Positions 7,990-18,947 are shown, counted from the stretch's first letter. The stretch: DNA of 40,800 nt from Acidobacteriota bacterium (GCA_003223325.1 QHYS01000332.1:1-40800), one strand, 5' to 3'. The notes: generated from the letters alone by a model not told the origin. Made by a program: numbers and translations.

Positions 7990-8342
7990 AGCTGGCTCCT
8001 TAAAGTTGCACGTGAGCGGGCGTTCCCTCCTCGCCAACTATACAACTAAACTAGGAATCCTCGCGTGGAACTTCTTACCCCTCCGCCCGGGCGAGAGGCA
8101 TGTCCATGGGAGAGAAACTGGAACGAAACACGTTCAGGAAGACTGCTGAGACTGACAAATCGCCTGCGCAATGATGACCATGGTCTTCGGATCAGAGCCA
8201 AGTCTACTCGCTCGAAGGGAGCCGACGACGTTATCTAATCAAGAAGTCCGGTTCTTGATGTGGCTCTGGCTCCGAAAAACCAGCTATGCGCAATTCCGCA
8301 CGCTGCAACTCCTCGCGGCGCGATTCTCGCGTCGCGCTGGGC

Positions 8343-9713
8343 TCAATTGGGCTCTGCATCGTATTCGGTGATCTGCCCGAAGAGCCCGACCTGATCGGCA
8401 ATCTGCCTGCGGTCGCCCACAATAATGATCTGTGCATTTGCGGAATCAAAATACGCGCGCGCCGCGGCCAGCACGTCTGCGGCGGTGAGGGCGCGGACGC
8501 GCTGGCGAAGCGTCTCCACATAGTCCTCGGGAAGATCGTAGAGATATACGTTCGAGAGCTGCGACGCGAGGCCATCCTGGGTGGCGAGTCCGAGCGAGAA
8601 AACGCCGCTCATATAGGTGCGCGCGTCCGAAAGCTCATCTTCGGCGACGGCGAGCGAGCGCATGCGATCGAGTTCGTAGAAAATTTCCGTCAGCGTGGCG
8701 GCCACCACGTCATTGCGCACGGCGGCATTCACGGTGAAGTACCCGTACTGGCGCAAGGCATGTACGCTGCTGCGTGGACTGTACGTGTAACCCTTCTGCT
8801 CGCGGATATTCATGATCAGCCGTGAATTGAAGGCACCTCCATAGATGGAATTGGCCAGCGCCAGGCGCAGCCAATCCGGGTGCTTGCGCGTGATGGCGTG
8901 ATTCGCCACCAGGACTTGCGTCTGCACCGATTCCGCCAGATGCACCAGATGCACGTGCCGGCCGCGCAGTCTTGGCAAGGACACAGCCGGGACGCCGGGG
9001 ACCTCCGCCGGCTTCCACGAACCGAAAATGCGATCGATCTGCTCCATCATCTGCGGCGCAGCAAAATCGCCGACGGCAATGAGTACCGCGTTTCCGGGAC
9101 GGTAATGCGCGCGATAAAACTCGGCGAGTTGCGCGAGGCGATACTCCTTCACTTGCGACTCTGTTGCGGCGATGATGGCGTAGGGATGCGCGCCAAAGAG
9201 GACGCGGCACATGCGTTCGTTCGCCAGGAACGAAGGCGTGGTACGCGCGATGCGCAGCCCTTCGATCATCTGGCGGCGTTCGCGCTCGAACTCGTTTTCG
9301 CGAAAGGAAGCCCGCTGTGCCAGCTCGGCGACCAGCTTGAGTAGATCCAAAGAAAACTCCACGAGGCCGTTGAAGCCGATAGCGCTGGTATCCGCGCCGG
9401 CGCTCGTGCCGATATCCGCACCAATGCGCCGCAAATCTTCTTCGATTTGGCGGCTGGAACGCTCTTCGGTGCCCGTGCGCACCACCGTGGCCGTGATTTC
9501 CGCGAGGGCTGGCGCCTGTGCGACCGCAGACGCATTGCCGCTGCGAAAATAGAGTTCGCCGGTGAATTTGGGAATGGTGTGAGACTCGACGAGAACGATT
9601 TCGAGGCCATTGGCAAGCTTGCGGTGAGTGCGCGCGGGCCAGACCACCGGGCGCTCGGGACCGAGGGCCGGAACCTGCGCAAACGGATCGTTCATTGCAA
9701 TGGTAGCCATCAT
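8343..9713 (-). CDS. M16 family peptidase-like protein, non-catalytic partner
   Basis: A 456-residue protein with the M16 (pitrilysin/processing peptidase) fold: LANGLEIVLVESHTIPKFTG at the N-terminus, REQKGYTYSPRS in the second half. Where the active peptidase carries HxxEH, this protein reads APALAEITATVV, so the zinc site is absent. Bacterial M16 proteins of this size often work as heterodimers of one catalytic and one substrate-binding subunit. This fits the gene's position directly downstream of a catalytic paralogue. Its ATG overlaps the TGA of that gene (ATGA, 9713-9710), indicating translational coupling. No signal peptide is visible. Confidence 0.9.
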   Translation of the reverse strand: MMATIAMNDPFAQVPALGPERPVVWPARTHRKLANGLEIVLVESHTIPKFTGELYFRSGNASAVAQAPALAEITATVVRTGTEERSSRQIEEDLRRIGADIGTSAGADTSAIGFNGLVEFSLDLLKLVAELAQRASFRENEFERERRQMIEGLRIARTTPSFLANERMCRVLFGAHPYAIIAATESQVKEYRLAQLAEFYRAHYRPGNAVLIAVGDFAAPQMMEQIDRIFGSWKPAEVPGVPAVSLPRLRGRHVHLVHLAESVQTQVLVANHAITRKHPDWLRLALANSIYGGAFNSRLIMNIREQKGYTYSPRSSVHALRQYGYFTVNAAVRNDVVAATLTEIFYELDRMRSLAVAEDELSDARTYMSGVFSLGLATQDGLASQLSNVYLYDLPEDYVETLRQRVRALTAADVLAAARAYFDSANAQIIIVGDRRQIADQVGLFGQITEYDAEPN

Positions 9714-11029
9714 GCCGCCACTCCCGTTCTCGTTGGCTGGCGGAATACGATAGCGCGCCGCTTGGGGTCGAGGTAGCGCTGAGCGGCTTCGCGAACCTGC
9801 TCCCGAGTGACCTGGAGGAAGCCGCCCAGAATGGAATTCACGAGCGAGGGATCGTTATCGAATAGCGTGAAGCAGGCTAGATAATGCATCAAGCCGTAAC
9901 GCGGAATGGAGGCTCCCTGCCCGCCTTCGAGCGAGGACACATATTCGGAGCGAAACTTCACCTTCACCTGTTCGAGTTCGTCTTGCTCGATGCCCTGCTG
10001 GCAGACGGCGTCGATGACCGCATCGTAGGCCTCGAGCGCCTGATCGGAGCTGTATTCGGGCTTATGGAGCACGCGAGAGACGAGCAGCGTCGGGCCGTTG
10101 TAATCAAATAAATCGCCGACGGGATAATGAATCCCGCCGGCGGTATCGACGGCGATCTGTTGCTCCAGTACGAGCCGGCGATACACGCGCCCGGCACGCC
10201 CGCCATGCAGAGCATGGTCGAGCATGGCCAAAGCGTACCAGTCCGGCTTTCTGCGCTCGGGTGCGCGATAGCCTACAGCAAAAGCGGGTAGTGTGCCGAA
10301 TTTTTCTTCCACTTCGCCCCGACGCAAGCCCTCAAAGGACGCTTCGCTGACGTCGGCCGTCGGTGGCGGCGGACCGGCCGGAATGCTTCCGAAATAGCGC
10401 CGTGCCAGAGTGAAGCCCTCGTCGGGAGTGACGTCACCGATCATGAGCAGGACGGCATTCGAAGGCGAATAGTAGGTGTAGAAAAACTGCTGCACGTCAT
10501 CGAGCGTGGCGGCGTCGAGATCGGCGAAGTCGCCGTAAAAATTGTGAGCGTTGGGCCAGTTGCGGAACGCTACTGGCGGGAGGTCCAGCCAGGGAAACCC
10601 GCCGTAGGGCTGATTGAGGACGTTGACGCGGACTTCTTCCTTCACGACGTCGCGCTGATTGCGCAAATTTTCGTCGTCCACTTTCAACGCACGCATGCGA
10701 TCGGCTTCGAGCCACAGGACGCGTTCGAGGGCGTTGGAGGGGATCGATTCGTAATAATTGGTGACGTCGTAATGGGTCGAGCCGTTGAGAACGCCGCCGG
10801 AGGAATTGATCAGCTTGATATGCATCATCTTTCCAGCATGCTCGGAACCTTGGAACATCATGTGTTCAAAAAGGTGCGCGAATCCGCTACGGCCGCGCGG
10901 CTCTAGGCGAAAGCCAATGTTGTAGTACACGCCCAGGGTAGCCACCGGCGCCGTGCGATCTGGGGAGATGACCACGCGCAGACCGTTGTCGAGCTTCGTG
11001 CTTTCGAGGGGAATGTGCAGTTGGTTCAA
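9710..11029 (-). CDS. M16 family zinc metallopeptidase, catalytic subunit
   Basis: A 439-residue protein. The inverted zinc motif HLFEH is at residues 52-56 (GFAHLFEHMMFQG). The distal Glu region appears in NLRNQRDVVKEEVRVNVLNQ. The C-terminal half keeps the M16 pattern (RVYRRLVLEQQIAVDTAGG). The start codon is TTG at 11029, behind AAGGAG with about 6 bases spacing; no better ATG or GTG exists. There is no evident signal peptide. It is followed by a zinc-site-less partner with a 4-base overlap, so the two probably form a heterodimeric peptidase. Substrates are unknown. Confidence 0.93.
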   Translation of the reverse strand: MNQLHIPLESTKLDNGLRVVISPDRTAPVATLGVYYNIGFRLEPRGRSGFAHLFEHMMFQGSEHAGKMMHIKLINSSGGVLNGSTHYDVTNYYESIPSNALERVLWLEADRMRALKVDDENLRNQRDVVKEEVRVNVLNQPYGGFPWLDLPPVAFRNWPNAHNFYGDFADLDAATLDDVQQFFYTYYSPSNAVLLMIGDVTPDEGFTLARRYFGSIPAGPPPPTADVSEASFEGLRRGEVEEKFGTLPAFAVGYRAPERRKPDWYALAMLDHALHGGRAGRVYRRLVLEQQIAVDTAGGIHYPVGDLFDYNGPTLLVSRVLHKPEYSSDQALEAYDAVIDAVCQQGIEQDELEQVKVKFRSEYVSSLEGGQGASIPRYGLMHYLACFTLFDNDPSLVNSILGGFLQVTREQVREAAQRYLDPKRRAIVFRQPTRTGVAA

Positions 11030-11103
11030 TGGCGCTCCTTCGTTTATGCCGGGCGTTTATACCGTCGCTTGTCGCGCCGGGAAAATCAGATTCTGCGACT
11101 GTG

Positions 11104-12060
11104 CTATTTGATTCGCGCCAGCGTTTGCTCGAGTTGCCGTCTTTTCGAGCCGCCGCCACTTGCTAAGACGTTCAGGCCCAATCTAGAGAGCGCAGCATAG
11201 GCTTCCCGATATTCTCGTGGAAAGCGCCGCAAAGCCTCCAGGTGCCGTTCGATCACGCTGAAATCACCACGGCTCAACGGCCCCGTCCATGTGGCGCGAG
11301 CGCCCACGCGCTCATAATTCGCGAGCGTTTGTCGTGTGAGCGGCAGCAAGGCACGCGCAGCACGCTTGTGCGGAAAGCCCACAGTCACCAGGACGCGCAC
11401 CGCCGCCTCAAGCACGGCCAGAACGTGTCCCGAGGCCAAAGCCGCGGCAGCATGATACGCGGCTTTGTGGCCACGCGGGAGCGCCACAGCAACGCCGCCT
11501 AGTTCGATGCAAATCCGGCGCGACATGCGCAGCGCGGCGGCACTTCCCTCGATCGCGCAGGTCGAACCGGCGAGCGAAGGGACCGTTCGCCCGCTGAACG
11601 TCTGTAGCGGGTGCAGCGAACCGACCGCCGCCCCTCGAAGGGCCAGCGGCCTAAGGACATCGCTACCCACTGACCCGCTGGTATGTACAACGATTTTCCC
11701 GCGCCAAGCCTTACTGCCGATTCCTTTGGCACCGTGCGTCTGCCGTAGGCGACCGGAGCGCTTGCTACCAATTCGGGCCAGCGCTTCGGCCGTTTCGGCG
11801 AGGACTCGATCGGGCGTGGCGATCAGGATCAGATCGGCCGCAAGCACGGCTTCCGACAAGGCTGCCTGCGGTTGGCCGCTCCCGATACGACGCCGCGCAG
11901 CACGCGCGGTTTGCATCGAGCGCGTGATTACTGGCCCCATGTGCCAGCCCTGTTGATGCAAGCGCCTTCCCAGCGCACATCCTACCCGCCCGGCGCCGAC
12001 AATCGCCACAACGGGCGTCCAATTGCGCGCCACAATGGGCGGCCTGTTATACGATGGCAT
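11104..12060 (-). CDS. Rossmann-fold / DUF2520 domain protein
   Basis: A 318-residue protein. A Rossmann dinucleotide-binding motif VAIVGAGRVGCALGRRL lies near residues 18-34, followed by a conserved LILIATPDR and HTSGSVGSDVL. The segment AAVGSLHPLQTFSG and the helical C-terminal part (GHKAAYHAAAALASGHVLAV) are characteristic of the DUF2520 family. These proteins look like ketopantoate- or pyrroline-carboxylate-reductase-type NAD(P) oxidoreductases, but no reaction is established. The gene begins 20 bases after uvrB and has no clear Shine-Dalgarno at 12060; a GTG at 12033 is an alternative start. Confidence 0.85.
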   Translation of the reverse strand: MPSYNRPPIVARNWTPVVAIVGAGRVGCALGRRLHQQGWHMGPVITRSMQTARAARRRIGSGQPQAALSEAVLAADLILIATPDRVLAETAEALARIGSKRSGRLRQTHGAKGIGSKAWRGKIVVHTSGSVGSDVLRPLALRGAAVGSLHPLQTFSGRTVPSLAGSTCAIEGSAAALRMSRRICIELGGVAVALPRGHKAAYHAAAALASGHVLAVLEAAVRVLVTVGFPHKRAARALLPLTRQTLANYERVGARATWTGPLSRGDFSVIERHLEALRRFPREYREAYAALSRLGLNVLASGGGSKRRQLEQTLARIK

Positions 12061-12080
12061 GGATCAGAATGTCTGCGCCG

Positions 12081-14189
12081 CTAGCCGCGTTTTGATTTCG
12101 CAGACGCGGGCTCTGTCGCTGCCGGCCGAGTCTCAGGTTGCGGCGGCGCTGCCGGCGTTGCCACAGGCGGCACCGTGAGATCCACCGCTCGAAACAGTCC
12201 GCCAAGCTCGCGCTGCTGCAAACCGCGAATTCTGTCACGCAGGCTGGCGGCCCGCTCAAACTCGAACCTCTTGGCTGCTTCGCGCATCTGCGTTTCGAGT
12301 TGCGCGATCACCTGGCGCAATTCGTCTTCGCTATGAATCTTCTCGGGGAGCACATCGTCGGTGGGGACGGTCACGTAATCGGCTTCCACGATAGCGGCGA
12401 GCTTCATATCCACGCTCTTGACGATGCTTTGCGGCGTGATGTTGTTGGCTTCGTTGTAAGCGAGCTGCTTGGCGCGCCGCCGATTGGTCTCATCGATGGC
12501 CTGGCGCATGGAACCCGTCATGGTGTCCGCGTAGAGAATCGCTTGGCCGCTAATGTGGCGGGCGCAGCGGCCGATGGTCTGAATCAATGCCGTTGCGCTG
12601 CGCAGATAGCCTTCTTTATCCGCGTCGAGAACGGCCACGAGCGAAACTTCCGGCAAATCCAGCCCCTCGCGTAACAGGTTGATGCCAATCAGCACGTCGA
12701 ACACGCCGCGGCGCAGATCGCGAAGAATGCGCACGCGCTCGAGCGTCTCGATTTCAGAATGCAGATAACGGCAGCGCACGCCCACCTCGCCGAAATATTC
12801 GGCGAGGTCTTCGGCCATGCGTTTGGTGAGTGTGGTGACCAGGACGCGCTCGCCCTTCTCGGCGCGAGCGCGAATCTCCTCGAGCAAATCGTCCACCTGA
12901 CCCTTGACCGGGCGCACCTCGACTTGCGGATCGATCAAGCCAGTGGGACGGATCACCTGCTCCACCACCACGCCGGCCGAGCGCGTCAGTTCGTAGGGAC
13001 CGGGAGTGGCGGACACGTAGATCACCTGATTGGTGCGGTGCTCGAACTCCTCGAAATTAAGAGGGCGATTATCCAACGCCGAGGGCATGCGGAAACCGAA
13101 GTCAACCAGAGTTTGCTTTCGGGAGCGGTCGCCATGATACATTCCGCGCACCTGCGGAATGGTCTGGTGCGATTCGTCAACGAACAGCAAATAGTCCTGC
13201 GGCACATAATCGAGCAAAGTGGGCGGCGCTTCGCCGGGAAGGCGGCCCGACATGTGGCGGGAGTAGTTCTCGATGCCGTGGCAATATCCGATGGTACGCA
13301 TCATCTCCACATCGAACATGGTCCGTTGCCAGACGCGCTGCGCTTCGATGTATTTACCCTGCTTTTCCACTTCCGGTTTCCACCACGCCAGTTCTTCGAG
13401 AATGCCGCCGATGGCACGCTCTTTTTGTTCGGTGGGCAAGACATAGTGAGACTTCGGGTATATCGGCAGACGCGTCAGCGGCTCACCGCGGATTTCGCCC
13501 GTCAGCGGATCCATGGCGCGCAAACGATCGATTTGATCGCCCCACATCTCGATGCGAAAGGCCTGATCCTCGTAAGGAGGACGAATTTCGATCATGTCGC
13601 CGCGAACACGAAAGGTGCCCCGGCGCAGGTCCTCGCCGCGTTCGTACTGAATCTCTACGAAGCGTCGAAGAATCGCCTCCCGGGAAATTCTCTGTCCCGC
13701 TTCCAGCATCACCAGCATTCCGTAATAGGCCTCCGGCGAACCCAATCCGTAGATGCAAGAGACCGAAGCCACGATGACAACGTCGCGGCGCTCGAAAAGC
13801 GAGCGCGTCGCACTCATGCGCAGCTTGTCTAGTTCATCGTTGATGGTGGATTCCTTTTCGATGTAGGTGTCGGAAGCCGGTATGTAAGCTTCGGGCTGGT
13901 AGTAGTCGTAATAGCTGACGAAATATTCGACTGCATTCCTCGGGAAGAAATTGCGAAATTCATGGAAGAGCTGGGCGGCCAAAGTTTTGTTATGCGCGAG
14001 CACCAGCGCAGGCCTACCCACCTGCTCGATGATCTTGGCCATGGTAAAAGTCTTGCCGGAGCCGGTGACTCCCAACAACACCTGATGCTTTTCGCCGATT
14101 TCGATGCCGCGGACCAGTTCCCGAATCGCTTCTGGCTGGTCGCCGCAAGGCTGGTAATCGCTGGCAAGATGAAAGGCGTGAGAGTTCAT
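12081..14189 (-). CDS. uvrB: Excinuclease ABC subunit UvrB
   Basis: A 702-residue DNA damage-recognition helicase-like subunit of the UvrABC nucleotide excision repair complex. Walker A GVTGSGKT is near residues 40-47. The beta-hairpin region [20 protein letters not shown] and the DESH Walker B box are present, as are the motif V/VI segments ([32 protein letters not shown]). The C-terminal UVR motif, which contacts UvrC, reads [24 protein letters not shown] at 14231 extends the frame by 14 codons, but the ATG at 14189 matches the family start. A Pro/Ala-rich tail of about 35 residues follows the UVR motif. Confidence 0.98.
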   Translation of the reverse strand: MNSHAFHLASDYQPCGDQPEAIRELVRGIEIGEKHQVLLGVTGSGKTFTMAKIIEQVGRPALVLAHNKTLAAQLFHEFRNFFPRNAVEYFVSYYDYYQPEAYIPASDTYIEKESTINDELDKLRMSATRSLFERRDVVIVASVSCIYGLGSPEAYYGMLVMLEAGQRISREAILRRFVEIQYERGEDLRRGTFRVRGDMIEIRPPYEDQAFRIEMWGDQIDRLRAMDPLTGEIRGEPLTRLPIYPKSHYVLPTEQKERAIGGILEELAWWKPEVEKQGKYIEAQRVWQRTMFDVEMMRTIGYCHGIENYSRHMSGRLPGEAPPTLLDYVPQDYLLFVDESHQTIPQVRGMYHGDRSRKQTLVDFGFRMPSALDNRPLNFEEFEHRTNQVIYVSATPGPYELTRSAGVVVEQVIRPTGLIDPQVEVRPVKGQVDDLLEEIRARAEKGERVLVTTLTKRMAEDLAEYFGEVGVRCRYLHSEIETLERVRILRDLRRGVFDVLIGINLLREGLDLPEVSLVAVLDADKEGYLRSATALIQTIGRCARHISGQAILYADTMTGSMRQAIDETNRRRAKQLAYNEANNITPQSIVKSVDMKLAAIVEADYVTVPTDDVLPEKIHSEDELRQVIAQLETQMREAAKRFEFERAASLRDRIRGLQQRELGGLFRAVDLTVPPVATPAAPPQPETRPAATEPASAKSKRG

Positions 14190-14278
14190 CGTTCCCAGTA
14201 AGGACAGCGGAGAATCCGGGTTGGCGCTCAAATGAAGGATTATACCGCACAGCGCGGTGTGCTGCGTCGGACCGCCTG

Positions 14279-15364
14279 CTAGTGGAAATCGGCCGGCTCC
14301 GGCGGGAGGAGTGCGACGCGGGTATGCGTCTCGACAGTTCCGGCGTAGCGAATGGAACGGCCGGAGGAATTGGTTACCGTGAAATCGATCTGCTGGGAGC
14401 TGTCTTGCGTAACGCTTACGGCCGAACGGGTTTGAAGGGACACGTAGCTGAGGCCTTGCCCCGAACCGTTCCAGCGGCCCGAGGTGTGCAATCCATTGCG
14501 GCGATAGTCCTCCGGGGTTGAATCGCGCAGCTGTTTTTGAGGAACAACGGATTGGCGGGTCAGGATGACGGCGCAGAGTTCCCTGGGAGATCCGGCCACG
14601 ATGGTTTCAGCAGGCCGGCAAGGCTCGTTTCGCACGTAGCTAGAGTTGCTGTGCCACATCATGCCGGCGAGCGGCATGGAAGTTGCCGGCTGCGCGGAAT
14701 TCCAGGTTTGGCCAATGGCGACGCCTTGTGGAGGGATAGCCAGTCCGGAAACTTGCGCCATCCATTGCTCGGCGGCCTGCCGAACTTGATCGTCATCGAG
14801 CACGGCTTCTAGCCCGTGCACATCGGAAATGTGGCCATCCGTTCCCACCGTGAATTCGATCACTTGACCCTCGAGCCGGTTGTAGCTTTGCTCGATATCT
14901 TCGGCCTGCGGATCGGGGCTATCGCTCTTGACGCTGGCGGTGGAATGCTCATAGGTGGTGCGGATGCGCACGGGCACCCCGGAGGCATTCGACTCCGCGC
15001 CGGCTGCCCTACCGTCACTTCTTCTGGGAGCCTGGGAATTGGCCGCCGAAGGGCTGGCCTGGCCAAGGACGTCCAGTCTGACGGTGGCGTCCCAGGTAAC
15101 AGTCAATCGCGAAGGACCCTGCGGATCGGAAACGGCGCCGCTACGCTTTGTGTCCGTGACGGTCTGAAGCTGGACCTGATAGCGCAGCACTTCGCCGGCC
15201 ACGAGCTTGGGATGAAGGTCAATGCGGGGGTTTGAAGGCGGAGCTTTCGAGCCAGACTGCGCCCGCAAGAGGAAATGCGTGGGATGGGCGAGTATCGCCG
15301 CCACGAGTAGACATAGGTAAACCAAGTGGCGCAAACGAGGAGCCAGCAAAGAAGGTGCGCGCAT
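14279..15364 (-). CDS. Exported protein of unknown function
   Basis: A 361-residue protein. An N-terminal hydrophobic segment ([20 protein letters not shown]) acts as a signal peptide or anchor. The mature part begins [20 protein letters not shown] and is beta-rich with alternating polar and hydrophobic strands. The layout (early LxPGExLRYxV, later [16 protein letters not shown], then [13 protein letters not shown]) resembles exported acidobacterial proteins that build a two-domain beta structure. I cannot name the family. It lies between the AsmA-like gene (60-base gap) and uvrB in the same orientation. Confidence 0.75.
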   Translation of the reverse strand: MRAPSLLAPRLRHLVYLCLLVAAILAHPTHFLLRAQSGSKAPPSNPRIDLHPKLVAGEVLRYQVQLQTVTDTKRSGAVSDPQGPSRLTVTWDATVRLDVLGQASPSAANSQAPRRSDGRAAGAESNASGVPVRIRTTYEHSTASVKSDSPDPQAEDIEQSYNRLEGQVIEFTVGTDGHISDVHGLEAVLDDDQVRQAAEQWMAQVSGLAIPPQGVAIGQTWNSAQPATSMPLAGMMWHSNSSYVRNEPCRPAETIVAGSPRELCAVILTRQSVVPQKQLRDSTPEDYRRNGLHTSGRWNGSGQGLSYVSLQTRSAVSVTQDSSQQIDFTVTNSSGRSIRYAGTVETHTRVALLPPEPADFH

Positions 15365-15424
15365 TCAAGTCGCAAGAGCAAGCATGACAGTTCGATGCGA
15401 AAAGGCGAGGTGGTGCTGTCCGGT

Positions 15425-18076
15425 TCAGTGCCGGCCAGTTCGCACAATGGTTTGATTACCGGCCGAAACGCGCTCATCGCGAACGATCTGCGGCGCATCC
15501 AACGTGCCGCCAATCACCCAAAGGTCGTCGCCAGCAGGGGAGTCAGAAACCACACCCAACCGCTCCGAGTGGGAGAGGGACCGAACTTGTAAATCAAGAC
15601 GGCGGCCGAAATCAATGTCGCCAATGATCTCCAACTGTCTCTCGCGCCCTGAGAGTAACCAGGGATCGACGCGAATCTGCCCATTCTGGACGCGGAAGCT
15701 AACCGTGCTGCTTCGAAACCGAGTGCCCGCAATATCTTGAAAGCCGGCGTCGGTCCCGCCTAAAGGCAAATCCAAAAAGTCGATGGCGGCATCTTGAACC
15801 TGGAGAAAGCCCTCGCCTTCGAGGGAGGAAAGCAGAGCTTCGAGCCCCAGGCCGTGCGCGGCAAGTTCCACTTCGCCCGACCCAATTCCGCCGAAGCCAT
15901 TCCTAATTGAGGTGAGGGTGGCCAGTGCGGATAAGTCCGTGCGATCGACTTGTCCACGGAAGCTGTAGCGCAGCTCGTTTCCCAATTGCGCGCGGAATTC
16001 GCCGCGCAGACGACCGCCGTACAGGTCGCTCTGAGCCCGGCGCAGGGTAAGACGACCGTGTTCCAAATCCGCGGTTGCGTCAAGGTTTTCCAAACGCAAG
16101 GCCCCCAGCTCGATTTCGTCTATATGCATGTGGCCCTGCGCGGTGATCCGGGCAATTGCGGCTTCGGTTTCGGGCGCCAACTCCGAGGACGCGGCAAACG
16201 ACCCGTTAAAGCGAAAGAGGTGATACAGCAAACCCTGCCGGCTCCTCCCGAGTTCTCGACCGAGATCCTCGAAATCTAACCGGTCGGCAGAAAGATCGAA
16301 GGTCCAATCTCCGTCTGACGTCTTCCGTTCGAGCCGCCCGTTCCATCGCGTGCCCAATGCCTGCGCATTGCCGATCCTCACGCTGCGCTCACCCGGCGAG
16401 AACTCCACGCTCGCCGCCGAGACGAGCATCGGTTCATTGATGGCGCTGTTCGTCAGGCGCAGATCATGAAGATCGAGTCTCCCATGGACAAGCGCGGTGC
16501 CGGGCCGCAGCGCACCGGTACAGACAAGCTCGAGAGAAGCAGGTCCCTCGATGTTCCAGTGGGATGCAAATTGCCAGCCTAGAGCGGCCACCAGTGCTCT
16601 CAAATCCTGCAGCCTTGTTTGGCCGGAAATCGTCAACCTGTAAGGCCAAGCCCGCAAAGCATCACCGGCACGAATAGGCCCCAGAGCGCCGTCGATATGG
16701 AAGAGTCCCTCGGGAACGGCTCCTGCCTGCGCGCCGCCCCGGGCTCGGATTGGTACGCGGGCGGAGAGACGCACAGAAAGCGGCGCCAGAACAAGTGACG
16801 ATCGGCTCCAGAATCCCTCCATGGGACCGACGCGAATCGGAGCTAGGTTGCTGCTATCGCTCCGAACAGAAGCACCGTCCGAGCCCATACTCAAGTCTTC
16901 GACACGGAGCGGCCAACCGCCGAATTTTGCGTCGATACCGATGCTGCCGACGACATCCATTTCCTCAGCTCGGCCTTGGAAGAAAGCGCGGCTCCAATTG
17001 ACAACATCCGGGAACCCGATCTGGGACTCGAGTAGCCACACTTCGGGATTGAATCCGTGAGACCAGTCGATGCTGGCTTCGCCATCTAGGTTCGAGTGCG
17101 GCGCCTCGACGAGCCAATGCTCCATCTCTATCCGCGACTCAGCCGGAAGCCAAGCTGCCGTGAGCTCAACGTTTATAGCGGGATTATCGGGCCGCGCCGC
17201 AAGATCCCACCGGTGAATGGCTCTGAGACGAAGCCCTCCCTCGATTTTCCAGGGGCTCCTCATCCCATCGCCGGCTGCGTGGTCGACGTGAGCGGCGAAA
17301 TCGGCATCGAGGATGCCGCGCACTCCATAATCAGTTCCGCGAGCAAGACGCGCGGCATCTGCAAGGGATGCGCCGTCCCAACTCAGCCTGAGGTCGGCCG
17401 GTTGCAAGCGTGCCGAGGTCCCCCCGATGGTTCCCCGTACGCGCAGTGTGCCGGACCTCTGGAGGACGACTGCGGCACGCATAGGTTGCGCCTGAAGATC
17501 TAAGGACCAGCGACCGGCGCTTTGCAGGTTCAAACTGCCGGAAACGTCGATCAAAGCGAAGGAAAGCTTTTCCGTGCCTTTCTTGAAGTTGATTCTTCCT
17601 GCTTCAATGTCAATTCGGGAAGCGTGCGCCGGCAGGTTCGCTGGGGGGCGATAACTCTGCAGTGACGTTTGCAAGTTCGCCGGGGGGAGCCATGTTTCCA
17701 CATTCCATTGTCCGTCTGCGGACCGGACGAGATTCAGACTTGGCCGGCTAAGCGACAACCGGTCAAATTCCATCCGTCCGTGGAGCAAAGCCGCCCATCG
17801 CAGGCTCGCGGTCAGTCGGGCAGCGCGAAGGAAATATTCCTGGCCGAAGCGGGCATCCTCGCCAACCGTAACGGAATCAGCTTCGAATCTGGGGCCGCCC
17901 AAAATAGTGAACCCGAAATGCCCCACCTCGACCGGGCGTCCAAAGGTCGCCGCCAGCCTGGAGGACAGTGAGCGGCGTAACCAACCGCCTTCGAGGGCAA
18001 GCGAAAACGACCAGCTCGCGACAATGACGCAGAGGATCGGAAGGCCGGACCACCAGACGAGTCGGTTGCGATGCAT
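15425..18076 (-). CDS. AsmA family protein
   Basis: An 883-residue protein. One N-terminal transmembrane helix (LPILCVIVASWSFSLALEGG) is followed by the AsmA N-terminal pattern: LAATFGRPVEVGHFGFTILG, then EADSVTVGEDARFG and LSLSRPSLNLVR. The long middle is repetitive beta structure. The C-terminal AsmA-like region (RSDLYGGRLRGEFRAQLG, then FGRRLDLQVRSLS) ends at 15425. AsmA/TamB-like proteins bridge the inner and outer membrane and are linked to phospholipid or outer-membrane protein transport. Which role applies here is unknown. The start ATG at 18076 lacks a clear Shine-Dalgarno. It follows lepB with a 46-base gap. Confidence 0.9.
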   Translation of the reverse strand: MHRNRLVWWSGLPILCVIVASWSFSLALEGGWLRRSLSSRLAATFGRPVEVGHFGFTILGGPRFEADSVTVGEDARFGQEYFLRAARLTASLRWAALLHGRMEFDRLSLSRPSLNLVRSADGQWNVETWLPPANLQTSLQSYRPPANLPAHASRIDIEAGRINFKKGTEKLSFALIDVSGSLNLQSAGRWSLDLQAQPMRAAVVLQRSGTLRVRGTIGGTSARLQPADLRLSWDGASLADAARLARGTDYGVRGILDADFAAHVDHAAGDGMRSPWKIEGGLRLRAIHRWDLAARPDNPAINVELTAAWLPAESRIEMEHWLVEAPHSNLDGEASIDWSHGFNPEVWLLESQIGFPDVVNWSRAFFQGRAEEMDVVGSIGIDAKFGGWPLRVEDLSMGSDGASVRSDSSNLAPIRVGPMEGFWSRSSLVLAPLSVRLSARVPIRARGGAQAGAVPEGLFHIDGALGPIRAGDALRAWPYRLTISGQTRLQDLRALVAALGWQFASHWNIEGPASLELVCTGALRPGTALVHGRLDLHDLRLTNSAINEPMLVSAASVEFSPGERSVRIGNAQALGTRWNGRLERKTSDGDWTFDLSADRLDFEDLGRELGRSRQGLLYHLFRFNGSFAASSELAPETEAAIARITAQGHMHIDEIELGALRLENLDATADLEHGRLTLRRAQSDLYGGRLRGEFRAQLGNELRYSFRGQVDRTDLSALATLTSIRNGFGGIGSGEVELAAHGLGLEALLSSLEGEGFLQVQDAAIDFLDLPLGGTDAGFQDIAGTRFRSSTVSFRVQNGQIRVDPWLLSGRERQLEIIGDIDFGRRLDLQVRSLSHSERLGVVSDSPAGDDLWVIGGTLDAPQIVRDERVSAGNQTIVRTGRH

Positions 18077-18122
18077 GGCTCAGATTGTCGCAGATCAACA
18101 GCTTGAAGCAAAGACACCGCGA

Positions 18123-18947
18123 TCAGTGAACCGTGCGCAGCATGCGGTTCCAGCGTGTTCGCGTGGGTATCTCGATTAGGGTGCGCAGGATACTCACGAG
18201 ACCACCCCCGAAGGAGCGTTCGCTATAGTCCTGCTCAGAACTTCGGACCGACCAGTAGATCACCACGGGCCCGCCCATAATGGCCTCGCGATCAACAAAA
18301 CCCCAGTAGCGGCTGTCCCAGCTATTGTTGCGGTTATCTCCCATAGCGAAATAATTGCCGGGCGGCACCACGAGTTCCCCATTTTGGATGTACTTGAAAA
18401 TCTGGTCCGCCCATTCCGGCTGCATGCTGGAGATCAGTTCATCGTGGCTGGCCGGTGGGAAATTGTAGAGGAAGGCGTTATAAGAAGCCGCCGGGTCATG
18501 ATAGGCGTACGGTTCATTGAGCTGCTGGCCGTTGCGATAAACGTGCTGGTCAACGATCTTGATGCGATCGCCCGGCAATCCGATTACGCGCTTGACGTAG
18601 TGAGGATGATCCTGGAAAGGGAATTTGAATACGATGATGTCGCCCTGGCGAATAGGACGATACGGTAAAAGCTTGTCGTACCAGGATTCGCGGCCACCAA
18701 AGATAAATTTGTTTACGAGCAGATGATCGCCCACCAGCAGGGTGGGTTCCATGGATTGGGAAGGAATCTTAAAAGCCTGGACGACGAAGGTCGTCCCAAA
18801 AAGGGCCAGAATTACGGTTACCAGGAGCGATTCAATATACTCGCCCACCGAAGTATGCGCGCGCGCTTCCGCTCGCTCAACCTCGGTGCGGTGCTCAGCA
18901 ACTGGCGCTATTTCGGTCATATTCTGCACGACCTCGCGTTGTCTCAC
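18123..18947 (-). CDS. lepB: Signal peptidase I
   Basis: A 274-residue inner-membrane serine protease that removes Sec and Tat signal peptides. An N-terminal transmembrane helix spans about residues 38-56 (ESLLVTVILALFGTTFVV). Box B IPSQSMEPTL contains the catalytic Ser65, box D YVKRVIGLPGD contains the general-base Lys119, and box E reads GDNRNNSWDSRYWG. Two starts are possible. GTG at 18947 overlaps the rnc stop (GTGA). ATG at 18920 gives a protein 9 residues shorter. The overlap favours coupling to rnc. Confidence 0.96.
   Translation of the reverse strand: MRQREVVQNMTEIAPVAEHRTEVERAEARAHTSVGEYIESLLVTVILALFGTTFVVQAFKIPSQSMEPTLLVGDHLLVNKFIFGGRESWYDKLLPYRPIRQGDIIVFKFPFQDHPHYVKRVIGLPGDRIKIVDQHVYRNGQQLNEPYAYHDPAASYNAFLYNFPPASHDELISSMQPEWADQIFKYIQNGELVVPPGNYFAMGDNRNNSWDSRYWGFVDREAIMGGPVVIYWSVRSSEQDYSERSFGGGLVSILRTLIEIPTRTRWNRMLRTVH

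Noticed and set aside
12759-13832. 357-codon plus-strand frame inside uvrB
   Set aside because: It is the antisense shadow of a clear UvrB; no motifs.
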